From: Candidatus Paenalcaligenes intestinipullorum
GTDB taxonomy: Bacteria; Pseudomonadota; Gammaproteobacteria; Burkholderiales; Burkholderiaceae_B
NCBI GenBank assembly: GCA_019120675.1
Contig: DWUQ01000075.1
Coordinates: 1 to 20,983, forward strand
Reading direction: 5' to 3'
Length of the DNA: 20,983 bases
Part shown: positions 6,539 through 13,967 of the stretch, piece after piece
Numbering within the stretch: the first letter of the stretch is position 1
How the letters are laid out: the number at the start of each line of letters is the position of its first letter
Made by a program: the position numbers and the translations under genes
The notes under the pieces: generated by a model
Database searches by the model: none
What the model saw: only the letters and a program-made list of their open reading frames with translations
What the model was told of the DNA's origin: nothing

Positions 6539-6781
6539 TTAGGCAGCAGTGATGTTCAATGCCTGTTGGCCTTTGGGCCCTTGAGCAATTTCAAAGTTCA
6601 CTTTTTGTCCTTCTTTGAGGGTTTTGAAGCCATTCATTTGGATTGAGGAGAAGTGCGCAAAAAGGTCTTCTCCGCCGCAATCTGGGGTGATAAAGCCGAA
6701 TCCCTTCGCATCGTTAAACCATTTGACCGTACCTGTGCTGGCTTGTGTATCAATAGCGGTTGCGGTGTTCAGTTCCGACAT
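6539..6781 (-). CDS. cspA: Cold-shock domain protein with N-terminal extension
   Basis: This CspA-type single-stranded RNA/DNA-binding protein acts as an RNA chaperone. The 80-residue product has the cold-shock domain from about residue 16: TGTVKWFNDAKGFGFITPD contains RNP1 (KGFGFI), and DLFAHFSSIQ contains RNP2. It ends GPKGQQALNITAA. About 15 residues (MSELNTATAIDTQAS) precede the domain, several more than in compact CspA proteins of about 67-70 residues. AGAGG upstream supports the ATG, and no later start codon exists before the domain. The gene has a promoter candidate about 100 bases upstream and a terminator in the next gene. Whether it is cold-induced or constitutive cannot be read from the sequence, so the symbol is by family. 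Confidence 0.95.
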   Translation of the reverse strand: MSELNTATAIDTQASTGTVKWFNDAKGFGFITPDCGGEDLFAHFSSIQMNGFKTLKEGQKVNFEIAQGPKGQQALNITAA

Positions 6782-6872
6782 GTAGTGCCTCTTTTAAAAA
6801 ATACTTTTTGAAAATGAATCATAACTGCTGAACCTGTAAGCAATTAATGCTTGTATAAACAGGGACAGTTAA

Positions 6873-6901
6873 ATAATGATAGGAATTAGTTATTCCAGCA
6901 A
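6873..6901 (-). promoter_or_regulatory. Likely cspA promoter with long leader
   Basis: On the minus strand TTGCTG (6901-6896) and CATTAT (6878-6873) are spaced by 17 bases. The predicted transcript would have a leader of about 85 bases before the cspA ATG, in keeping with the long leaders of cold-shock genes. The same 149-base gap must also contain the clpS promoter, which I cannot place with confidence. GGAAT-TAGTT-ATTCC (6882-6896) is a short inverted repeat overlapping the -35 region. Confidence 0.4.
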
Positions 6902-6930
6902 CTATGGAAATTACCTAGAACATATAGACT

Positions 6931-7254
6931 ATGAGTACGAGTATAAAAAATTCTGACGTTCAGGTTCAGCGTGATATTCAAACTGAGTTGCGTCCACCGA
7001 GTAAGTATAAAGTCATATTATTAAATGACGATTACACACCCATGGAGTTTGTGGTGGCGATCCTGCAGCGGGTTTTCCACAAAAGCATCGTTGAGGCAGA
7101 ACGTATTATGCTAAAGGTGCATCACGAAGGGCAGGGCGTTTGTGGGCTTTACACCCACGATGTCGCGGCCACTAAGGTCGAACAAGTCCTGCGCTTTGCG
7201 GTTGCACATGAGCACCCACTTCAATGTATTATGGAACCAGAAAGTGATCTGTAG
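6931..7254 (+). CDS. clpS: ATP-dependent Clp protease adaptor ClpS
   Basis: ClpS binds the ClpA N-domain and delivers N-degron substrates to ClpAP. The 107-residue product contains KYKVILLNDDYTPMEFVV (residues 25-42), where Asn32 and Asp33 correspond to the residues that hold the substrate N-terminus. His64, in LKVHHEG, corresponds to the third binding residue. CGLYTHDVAATKVEQV and HEHPLQCIMEPE complete the fold. The first 20 or so residues form the flexible tail that enters the ClpA channel. No good Shine-Dalgarno site lies before the ATG. clpA follows after 102 bases, the standard arrangement. Confidence 0.97.
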   Translation: MSTSIKNSDVQVQRDIQTELRPPSKYKVILLNDDYTPMEFVVAILQRVFHKSIVEAERIMLKVHHEGQGVCGLYTHDVAATKVEQVLRFAVAHEHPLQCIMEPESDL

Positions 7255-7262
7255 CATCCAAT

Positions 7263-7322
7263 GCTGTACTGTGGTACAGCTTTAGTATGATCCCCTTAGG
7301 CTAACCCACCCCAAAAGGTGGG
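7263..7322 (+). other. Two tandem hairpins between clpS and clpA
   Basis: GCTGTAC-TGTG-GTACAGC (7263-7280) is a perfect 7-base stem followed by TTTAGT. CCCACC-CCAAAA-GGTGGG (7305-7322) is a perfect 6-base stem. Neither has a full T-tract, so they look more like partial terminators, processing sites or mRNA stability elements between clpS and clpA than a full stop. They could set different levels of adaptor and unfoldase. Confidence 0.5.
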
Positions 7323-7356
7323 CGTCAGAAATTTCTTATTGCGCGTAGGAGGAAAT

Positions 7357-9717
7357 GTGATCTCCGAAGAACTTGAAGTTAGCCTACATATGGCTTTTGT
7401 TGAGGCACGTGCCCAACGTCATGAATTTATTACCGTCGAACATTTGCTGCTGGCTCTATTGGATAACGCCGCAGCAGTCGAAGTGTTGCGGGCATGCGCT
7501 GCAGATTTGGATCAACTACGGAAGCAATTGCGTCAATTTATCGCTGAAAATACCCCAGTCATTCCTGGCCAAGAAGAAGTCGATACGCAGCCTACTCTTG
7601 GCTTTCAGCGTGTGATCCAGCGTGCGATCATGCATGTGTCCTCCAGTGGCAACAACAAAACTGCCGTCACGGGTGCCAATGTTGTGGTAGCCATTTATGG
7701 CGAGCGTGACTCTCATGCTGTGTATTATTTATTACAGCAGGGCATTACCCGATTGGATGTGGTCAATTATCTCTCCCACGGCATTACCAAGGAACGTACG
7801 GCAACGCCTCCTAAAGCCAGTAGTGCTAGTGACGCGGATAACGCATCCTCCTCTGCCACAGGCAGTACGAGTGGACGTAGCAGCGAGGCAGCCAAATCCT
7901 CCCTTGATCAATACACCACCAACCTCAACGCCGAAGCCGGTCAAGGTCGTATTGACCCCTTAATTGGTCGCGAAAAAGAGGTGGAGCGTGTCATTCAAGT
8001 GTTGTGCCGTCGTCGCAAAAACAATCCCTTATTAGTGGGCGAAGCGGGCGTGGGTAAAACCGCGATTGCAGAGGGTTTAGCCGCACGTATCGTTCAAGGC
8101 AAAATCCCCGAAATCCTCTCTGAGGCCGTTGTGTACTCTCTCGATATGGGGGCGCTCTTAGCGGGTACTAAATATCGTGGCGACTTTGAGCAACGCCTTA
8201 AAAATGTCCTAAAAGACCTTGCCGAGCAGCCGCACGCTATTTTATTTATTGATGAAATTCATACCTTAATTGGTGCTGGCTCGGCTTCGGGGGGCACTCT
8301 CGATGCCTCAAATCTACTCAAGCCTGCCTTGTCGTCGGGCAAACTAAAGTGCATGGGGGCCACCACATACAGCGAGTATCGCGGCATTTTTGAAAAAGAT
8401 CATGCCTTATCTCGTCGTTTCCAAAAGATCGATGTGGTTGAGCCTTCTGTAGCGGATACCATTGATATTTTACGGGGGTTAAAAACTCATTTTGAAGCCC
8501 ATCACGGTTTACGCTATACCCAAGGAGCTTTAGTTGCAGCGGCTGAGCTGGCTGCTCGCCACATCAATGACCGGTTTTTACCGGACAAAGCCATCGACGT
8601 GATTGATGAAGCAGGCGCCGCCCAACGTTTGTTGCCGCCATCTCGTCGCAAGAAAACCATCAACGAACACGATATCCAAGCCACCGTGGCGCAGATTGCT
8701 CGGATCCCGCCCCAAAACGTCTCCAGTGACGACCGCGATCGTTTGGCGACCTTAGAGCGCGATCTGAATGCAGTGGTATTTGGTCAGCAACCTGCTATCG
8801 ATGCCCTAGCGGGTGCCATCAAAATGGCTCGCTCCGGCTTAGGGCGTCCCGACAAACCCATCGGTTCCTTTTTGTTTTCTGGTCCGACTGGGGTTGGTAA
8901 AACCGAAGTGGCCCGACAGCTGGCTTTTGTGATGGGGGTTGAGTTGTTGCGCTTTGATATGTCCGAGTACATGGAGCGCCACACGGTTTCACGTCTGATT
9001 GGTGCGCCTCCTGGCTATGTGGGCTTTGATCAGGGGGGGTTACTCACTGAGGCCGTCACCAAACAGCCTCATTGTGTCTTACTGCTCGACGAGATCGAAA
9101 AAGCGCACCCCGATGTCTATAATATTTTGCTGCAGGTGATGGATCACGGCACCTTAACCGACACCAATGGTCGCAAAACCGATTTTCGTAATGTCATATT
9201 AATTATGACCACCAACGTGGGAGCCGACACGCTGAGCCGTCATCACATCGGTTTTGTGCAGCATCATACGGCGGGCAATGAAATGCAAGAGCTAAAACGC
9301 GCTTTTACGCCCGAGTTCCGCAACCGTTTGGACGCCATCATTAACTTCCAGCCACTTTCGTCCGAAATTATCCTGCTCGTGGTCGATAAGTTCTTGTTGC
9401 AACTTGAGCAGCAGCTCAATGAACGCAAAGTCGAAGTGAGCTTTACAGATGCTTTACGTGAGTTCTTAGCGAAAAAAGGCTTTGATCCCACAATGGGCGC
9501 ACGCCCCATGCATCGCCTAATCCAAGACACCATCCGTCGGGCTTTGGCCGATGAGCTGTTATTTGGACGTTTGCGTCAAGGTGGGGTGGTTGAGGTCGGC
9601 TTGGATGAGCAGGAGCAGGTCGTATTGCATTTTGAGTTGGGCGACAATGGTGGTTCGGATTCGGACTATCAACAGCCCAATCCTTCTATAAAGCCCGAAG
9701 TCGAGCTCATTGATTAA
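7357..9717 (+). CDS. clpA: ATP-dependent Clp protease ATP-binding subunit ClpA
   Basis: ClpA is the AAA+ unfoldase that feeds substrates to ClpP. I start it at GTG 7357, four bases after a perfect AGGAGG (7347-7352), giving 786 residues that begin ISEELEVSLHMAFVEA after the start, as in relatives. The open frame extends 13 codons further upstream but without support. Domains are the N-domain (1 to about 145), a Ser/Ala/Asp-rich linker (about 150-185), AAA1 with Walker A GEAGVGKT (228-235) and Walker B FIDEIHTL (297-304), and AAA2 with GPTGVGKT (509-516) and LLLDEIEKAHPD (575-586). The IGF loop (631-633) that docks on ClpP is present. No clpP lies in the window. The stop overlaps the pqiA ATG (TAATG). 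Confidence 0.98.
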   Translation: MISEELEVSLHMAFVEARAQRHEFITVEHLLLALLDNAAAVEVLRACAADLDQLRKQLRQFIAENTPVIPGQEEVDTQPTLGFQRVIQRAIMHVSSSGNNKTAVTGANVVVAIYGERDSHAVYYLLQQGITRLDVVNYLSHGITKERTATPPKASSASDADNASSSATGSTSGRSSEAAKSSLDQYTTNLNAEAGQGRIDPLIGREKEVERVIQVLCRRRKNNPLLVGEAGVGKTAIAEGLAARIVQGKIPEILSEAVVYSLDMGALLAGTKYRGDFEQRLKNVLKDLAEQPHAILFIDEIHTLIGAGSASGGTLDASNLLKPALSSGKLKCMGATTYSEYRGIFEKDHALSRRFQKIDVVEPSVADTIDILRGLKTHFEAHHGLRYTQGALVAAAELAARHINDRFLPDKAIDVIDEAGAAQRLLPPSRRKKTINEHDIQATVAQIARIPPQNVSSDDRDRLATLERDLNAVVFGQQPAIDALAGAIKMARSGLGRPDKPIGSFLFSGPTGVGKTEVARQLAFVMGVELLRFDMSEYMERHTVSRLIGAPPGYVGFDQGGLLTEAVTKQPHCVLLLDEIEKAHPDVYNILLQVMDHGTLTDTNGRKTDFRNVILIMTTNVGADTLSRHHIGFVQHHTAGNEMQELKRAFTPEFRNRLDAIINFQPLSSEIILLVVDKFLLQLEQQLNERKVEVSFTDALREFLAKKGFDPTMGARPMHRLIQDTIRRALADELLFGRLRQGGVVEVGLDEQEQVVLHFELGDNGGSDSDYQQPNPSIKPEVELID

Positions 9718-11090
9718 TGTCCGATAACCTTGCGGTTACAGCGTGTCCTCACTGTGATGCGCTGCATCAAGACATTGCCCTGCAGGCAGGCGAAAGCGCC
9801 ACCTGCGGGCAGTGTGCGTCCGAATTATATCGATACTCTTCCCTAAACCTGAGCGCTTGGTTGGCGCTGCTGCTCGCCACCTTAGTGTTCTTTATTATGG
9901 GCAGCTTTTTGCCGGTTGCACATATTCATATGCAAGGCCAAGAGGTCAGCCCTAGTTTATTCGAAGCGGTCTATTTTATATGGGATCAGGGGCATTACGT
10001 ACTCGCCACAATGACGGGGTTGGTGAGCATTTGGCTGCCCTTGTTTTATGTGCTGTTTCGTTTGTGGGCTGTAGGGGTACTGCTGCGCGGACGCTTACCC
10101 CAAGACTTCGCATTGGTCTTACGCATCATCAATGCATTGCAACACTGGTCATTGGTGCCAGTAGTCTTTTTAGGCATGGTGGTTTCATTAGTAAAGTTTG
10201 CAGGCTTAGCGCGTCTTGAATTGGCAGCGGGGCTTTTAGCCTATGTGGCGTTGATGTTTTTGTATACGGCCACCTTACGCCTAACTGCTAAGCGTCTTTG
10301 GTGGTTTGCAGCGCAGCGACAGCTCGTGATGGATCAGGTTCCGTATTCTGTTAAGGACTACATAGCGTGTACACATTGTGGTTTAGTGCAAACGCCAACC
10401 TTACAAAATGATCACAGCTTAGAGGGCAATAATGAGTCAGAAAAGCGACCCGGTGGCGTCGAGCCTGAGCCCATTCATCACTGTCAATGTGTTCGATGTC
10501 ATGGAGGTCTATATAAGCGCAAAGTCAATATGGTCAGCCGTACTTGGGCGCTGATGTTGACCGCAATCGTGCTGTATATTCCTGCGAATACGTTACCCAT
10601 GATGTTACTGCGCACGCCGATTAGTGCCAGTGAGCATACGATCCTAGGTGGCGTGGTGGAGTTATGGGAGAGTGGCTCGGCAGATTTGGCTATTATTGTG
10701 TTTGTCGCCAGTATTGTGGTGCCCTTTACTAAGTTTTTGGCCTTAACGATTTTGTTGTTGAATTACAAGCGTTGGAAAGGGCGAGTCATTCAACGTCAAC
10801 GTACCAAACTTTATCGTATGGTGGAGTTTATTGGGCAATGGTCGATGTTAGACGTGATTGTTGTCGTACTGATGGCGGCCATGGCGGATTTTCCTGGCTT
10901 ATCGCAAATCATCGCTGGGCCGGCTGCAGTCAATTTTGGTGCAGTGGTCGTCTTAACCATGTTGGCCGCTCTTAGCTTTGATCCGCGCTGTGGGTGGGAT
11001 GCGCGTGCCCGAGTTTCCTCAGCCCATCCATCGCAATCGTTTTTTCCTGATCCACACGCCAGCGGAGGGCTGGCAAAACTTGATGCCTAA
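9717..11090 (+). CDS. pqiA: PqiA-type inner-membrane protein (paraquat-inducible protein A)
   Basis: PqiA is the multi-spanning inner-membrane partner of the MCE protein PqiB in a proposed lipid transport system between the two membranes. The 457-residue product has two repeated modules. Module one has a zinc ribbon (Cys10, Cys13, Cys30, Cys33) and about four membrane segments; module two has Cys218, Cys221, Cys258 and Cys261, then further membrane segments. IPANTLP (288-294) and FDPRCGWD (421-428) are family signatures. The second zinc ribbon is split by a polar, acidic loop of about 36 residues (222-257), longer than usual. After FDPRxxWD there is a 29-residue tail whose codons overlap the pqiB translation-start region. 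The start overlaps the clpA stop by one base, suggesting coupled translation. Confidence 0.93.
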   Translation: MSDNLAVTACPHCDALHQDIALQAGESATCGQCASELYRYSSLNLSAWLALLLATLVFFIMGSFLPVAHIHMQGQEVSPSLFEAVYFIWDQGHYVLATMTGLVSIWLPLFYVLFRLWAVGVLLRGRLPQDFALVLRIINALQHWSLVPVVFLGMVVSLVKFAGLARLELAAGLLAYVALMFLYTATLRLTAKRLWWFAAQRQLVMDQVPYSVKDYIACTHCGLVQTPTLQNDHSLEGNNESEKRPGGVEPEPIHHCQCVRCHGGLYKRKVNMVSRTWALMLTAIVLYIPANTLPMMLLRTPISASEHTILGGVVELWESGSADLAIIVFVASIVVPFTKFLALTILLLNYKRWKGRVIQRQRTKLYRMVEFIGQWSMLDVIVVVLMAAMADFPGLSQIIAGPAAVNFGAVVVLTMLAALSFDPRCGWDARARVSSAHPSQSFFPDPHASGGLAKLDA

Positions 11091-12771
11091 TAATATGAAT
11101 AACGACTCAGATTCTATTTCATCCGACTCGAACGCTGAAGTCTCAGCGGCCCAGCCGCGACCGGTTAGAGCTCCTACGCGCGTGCAGCGCGAGCGCCGTA
11201 TCTCCTGGATCTGGCTTTTACCTATTTTAGCGATTATTGTGGGGCTTTCTGTCTTAGTACGTATGTGGATGGGGATAGGGCCGACGATTGTGGTGACCTT
11301 TAATTCCGCTGAGGGCCTAAAAGCTGGTCAGACACAGCTGCGCTATCGTGATGTGGTGGTGGGCACGGTCAGCGAGCTGGCGGTGGCTTCGGATCGGGAG
11401 CAGGTCGAAGTTCACATTAAGCTCAACAAAGAAGGCTCCGATTTTATCACCCAACCGACTTCTCGTTTTTGGGTAGTGCGCCCACGTTTGGGTATTAGCG
11501 GTGTGTCAGGGTTAGGGACGCTGTTGTCTGGAGCGTATATTAGTGTGGATGCGCCAACCACACTTAAAGAGGATTCGGACACCGTCACGCGTTTTGTTGG
11601 ACTTGAAGACCCTCCTGAGATCACTGCCTCACGTCCTGGCACACGCTTTAGCTTACTGACTAATGATTTAGCATCAATTGAACGAGGCTCGCCCATTTAT
11701 TATCGTGGCTTAACGGTAGGGCAGGTCATTGGCTATAACCTAGACGAGCATGGGGATGCGGTAAGTTTACAGGTGTTTGTGGATGCGCCCTATGATCGCT
11801 ACGTAACCACTGACTCCCGGTTTTGGAATGTGAGTGGCATTGATTTAGAGCTGGATGCCAATGGCTTTTCTTTGCAAGCCGCTTCGATTGTGTCGGCTTT
11901 GATAGGAGGGATCGAGTTTGCAAGCGGACCCGATGAGTCGGCTAAAAAGGCACCCTCCAATCATCGTTTTAAGCTCTTCAAGAACAAGGATCACGCGATG
12001 GCGCGCCCAGACGGGGAGCCCTTCTTAGTGGCTTTCCACTTCTATCAAAGTGTACGAGGTTTACGCACTGGTGCTACCATTGATTTTCAAGGTTTAGAGC
12101 TGGGCAAAGTCACGGAGATTTTTTTAGACTACGATGTTAAAGAGCAGCGTTTTTATAGCGTGGTACATGCAGAGATCTACCCTTTACGTTTAGGTCGTGC
12201 GTATGAGCTACTGTTAAAGCGTTTGGACGAAACCCAAGAGCCAGTACGTGAGTTTTTTGGAGGCCTAATTGCCCATGGCTTCCGCGCGCAGTTGCGCCAA
12301 GGCAATATCCTTACGGGCCAACAGTATGTGGCGTTGGACTTTATACGCAATGCTGAGCCGGTAGAGTTTCAAATTGAATCCACGCCCTTGCTCATCCCTG
12401 TGATCAAAGGCGAATTTGCTCGTTTGCAAGAGCAGGTCACCAATGTCATGACTAAAATTGAGCAATTGCCGCTCAAAGAATTAAGTGGCTCTTTAGAGGC
12501 TAATTTCAAGAGCCTAAATGGATTAATCAAACGCTTAGATGAGCAAGTGGTGCCAAGCAGTCGTGCAGCGCTTGAGGCGGCACAAAAGGCGCTGGAAAGG
12601 GTAGAGGCTGTCTTAGCCGATGATTCGCCCCTATCACGCAATATCGAACAGAGCCTTGGAGAGTTGCAGCGTACCTTGCGTAGTCTGACGGATGTTACCT
12701 CGGAGCTACAAACACAGCCCAGCAGCTTGCTGCGTGGTCGAGCCAAAGACAAACTGCCGGAGTCCAGATAA
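11083..12771 (+). CDS. pqiB: PqiB-type MCE protein (MlaD-like, three domains)
   Basis: PqiB is anchored in the inner membrane and forms a periplasmic MCE ring stack proposed to carry lipids. I start it at ATG 11083 (562 residues), overlapping the pqiA stop by 8 bases. GGAGG lies 14 bases upstream, which is rather far. Residues 5-37 are acidic then basic cytoplasmic sequence, 40-62 a single membrane helix (WIWLLPILAIIVGLSVLV), followed by three MCE domains. MCE1 begins IVVTFNSAEGLKAGQTQLRY, MCE2 FSLLTNDLASIERGSPIYYR, and MCE3 AFHFYQSVRGLRTGATIDF. The C-terminus is helical, fitting the tube of PqiB rings. E. coli PqiB is about 546 residues. The same frame stays open back to 10978, an unlikely 35-codon extension. 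Confidence 0.93.
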   Translation: MPNNMNNDSDSISSDSNAEVSAAQPRPVRAPTRVQRERRISWIWLLPILAIIVGLSVLVRMWMGIGPTIVVTFNSAEGLKAGQTQLRYRDVVVGTVSELAVASDREQVEVHIKLNKEGSDFITQPTSRFWVVRPRLGISGVSGLGTLLSGAYISVDAPTTLKEDSDTVTRFVGLEDPPEITASRPGTRFSLLTNDLASIERGSPIYYRGLTVGQVIGYNLDEHGDAVSLQVFVDAPYDRYVTTDSRFWNVSGIDLELDANGFSLQAASIVSALIGGIEFASGPDESAKKAPSNHRFKLFKNKDHAMARPDGEPFLVAFHFYQSVRGLRTGATIDFQGLELGKVTEIFLDYDVKEQRFYSVVHAEIYPLRLGRAYELLLKRLDETQEPVREFFGGLIAHGFRAQLRQGNILTGQQYVALDFIRNAEPVEFQIESTPLLIPVIKGEFARLQEQVTNVMTKIEQLPLKELSGSLEANFKSLNGLIKRLDEQVVPSSRAALEAAQKALERVEAVLADDSPLSRNIEQSLGELQRTLRSLTDVTSELQTQPSSLLRGRAKDKLPESR

Positions 12772-13502
12772 TGAATCGCTATCTTTCTTTTAGTCGTCTT
12801 CAACTCAGTGTGGCTGTTGTCGGGGCTATGGCACTAAGCGCATGCAGCAGTGTCTCCGCGCCCAGCTATTACAGTTTACAAACCAATGGCACCTCGCCAA
12901 CCTATCACGCCTTGTCAGAGCAAAGTGCCCAGAGTTCAATGCCAGCAGCGCAATCCGCTCAGGCTATTTTGGTCAACGCAGTAGGCATGCCGGCCCAGAT
13001 TGATCGTAGGCAAATCGTTTTAAACTTACGCGATAACCAAGGGGTGCAATTGCTGAATGACTATCAGTGGGCCTCAGCATTATCGGATGAGTATCGGATG
13101 GCGCTCAACGCTTTGCTCACTCAGGGTTTGGGCTTGCCCACAGCAGATGCGATTGGCAAAGACACCTACCCTTATTGGCAGGTGGATGTGACGGTACAAC
13201 GCTTTGAGTCAGTGTTTGACGATTACGTGCGCCAAGACGTTTCTTGGCGTTTAGCACCGGTGAACTTTTCGGCTACACCACAACTTTGTCGTGCGAGTGT
13301 GCAGCAGCACGTCACGGCGGGCGTCGAAGGCTTAGCGGCTGGGCATCAAGCCCTTACGGCACAAGTTGCTGGCTTCGTTACTCAGCAAATGCAAGGCCAA
13401 GCCTTACGTGCCAAGGACACCAATAATACCGTGTTGGCCCTACATTGCAGCGCAACGAGAGCATCGACCTCACCATCAAAGCAACCTAATCCGTCGCGTT
13501 AA
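12771..13502 (+). CDS. pqiC: PqiC (YmbA-like) lipoprotein
   Basis: PqiC is the outer-membrane lipoprotein thought to dock the PqiB needle. The 243-residue product has a lipoprotein signal peptide with lipobox LSAC, Cys25 being the lipidation site, preceded by a hydrophobic AVVGAMA core. Ser26 is not Asp, compatible with transport to the outer membrane. YYSLQ (33-37) and the QIDRRQIVLNLRDN region fit the ABC-type transport auxiliary/PqiC family. The ATG overlaps the pqiB stop by one base (TAATG). The C-terminal 20 or so residues are low-complexity Ser/Thr/Pro. The gene ends 4 bases from the convergent dut stop. Confidence 0.88.
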   Translation: MNRYLSFSRLQLSVAVVGAMALSACSSVSAPSYYSLQTNGTSPTYHALSEQSAQSSMPAAQSAQAILVNAVGMPAQIDRRQIVLNLRDNQGVQLLNDYQWASALSDEYRMALNALLTQGLGLPTADAIGKDTYPYWQVDVTVQRFESVFDDYVRQDVSWRLAPVNFSATPQLCRASVQQHVTAGVEGLAAGHQALTAQVAGFVTQQMQGQALRAKDTNNTVLALHCSATRASTSPSKQPNPSR

Positions 13503-13511
13503 TTGATTAAC
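13498..13511. repeat. Palindrome spanning the convergent pqiC and dut stop codons
   Basis: GTTAAT-TG-ATTAAC is a perfect 6-base-arm palindrome (7-base arms if the flanking C13497/G13512 pair is included). It contains the TAA stops of both convergent genes symmetrically. It has no T-tract and is too weak for a terminator; I see no other terminator between these genes, so transcripts probably run into each other. Confidence 0.6.
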
Positions 13512-13956
13512 GACTGCCCGTGCTACCAAACCCCCCCACTCCGCGTTCGGTAGAGGGGAACTCGTCGACGATGGTTAACGTAGGCTGGACCACGGGCACG
13601 ATCACTAATTGGGCGATGCGATCCATAGGGTGAATAGTGTAGGCCGTTTGGCTACGGTTCCATGCAGAGACGGTAAGTGGACCTTGATAGTCAGAATCCA
13701 CTAAGCCCACTAGGTTGCCCAATACAATGCCGTGCTTATGCCCTAGACCTGAACGGGGCAGAATCATCGCTGCGTAATTCGGGTTGGCCAAATAAATTGC
13801 CATGCCCGTTGAAATAAACGCGCTTTCTCCAGGGGCTAAGGTTAAGGGTGTATCGATGCAGGCACGTAGGTCTAAGCCTGCTGAGCCAGGGGTCGCATAA
13901 GAGGGCAGCGCATCACGGATGCGCTCATCTAAAATTTTTATTGCAAGTTCTTGCAT
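13507..13956 (-). CDS. dut: Deoxyuridine 5'-triphosphate nucleotidohydrolase (dUTPase)
   Basis: Dut hydrolyses dUTP to dUMP and pyrophosphate, preventing uracil incorporation into DNA and supplying dUMP for thymidylate synthesis. The 149-residue product shows all five trimeric dUTPase motifs: PGSAGLDLRA (23-32), PRSGLGHKHG (67-76), NLVGLVDSDYQG (81-92) with the catalytic Asp, RIAQLVIVPV (113-122) and RGVGGFGSTG (138-147). The gene follows coaBC after 11 bases, and coaBC-dut is a common pairing in Gram-negative bacteria. It is the last gene of the ribF-to-dut group, with no terminator visible before the convergent pqiC. Confidence 0.98.
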   Translation of the reverse strand: MQELAIKILDERIRDALPSYATPGSAGLDLRACIDTPLTLAPGESAFISTGMAIYLANPNYAAMILPRSGLGHKHGIVLGNLVGLVDSDYQGPLTVSAWNRSQTAYTIHPMDRIAQLVIVPVVQPTLTIVDEFPSTERGVGGFGSTGSR

Positions 13957-13967
13957 AGTAAACCGTG

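Noticed and set aside
7318..7356. Longer clpA start giving a 799-residue product
   Set aside because: The GTG at 7318 lies in a hairpin with no Shine-Dalgarno site. The GTG at 7357 follows AGGAGG and gives the family N-terminus ISEELEVSLHMAF.
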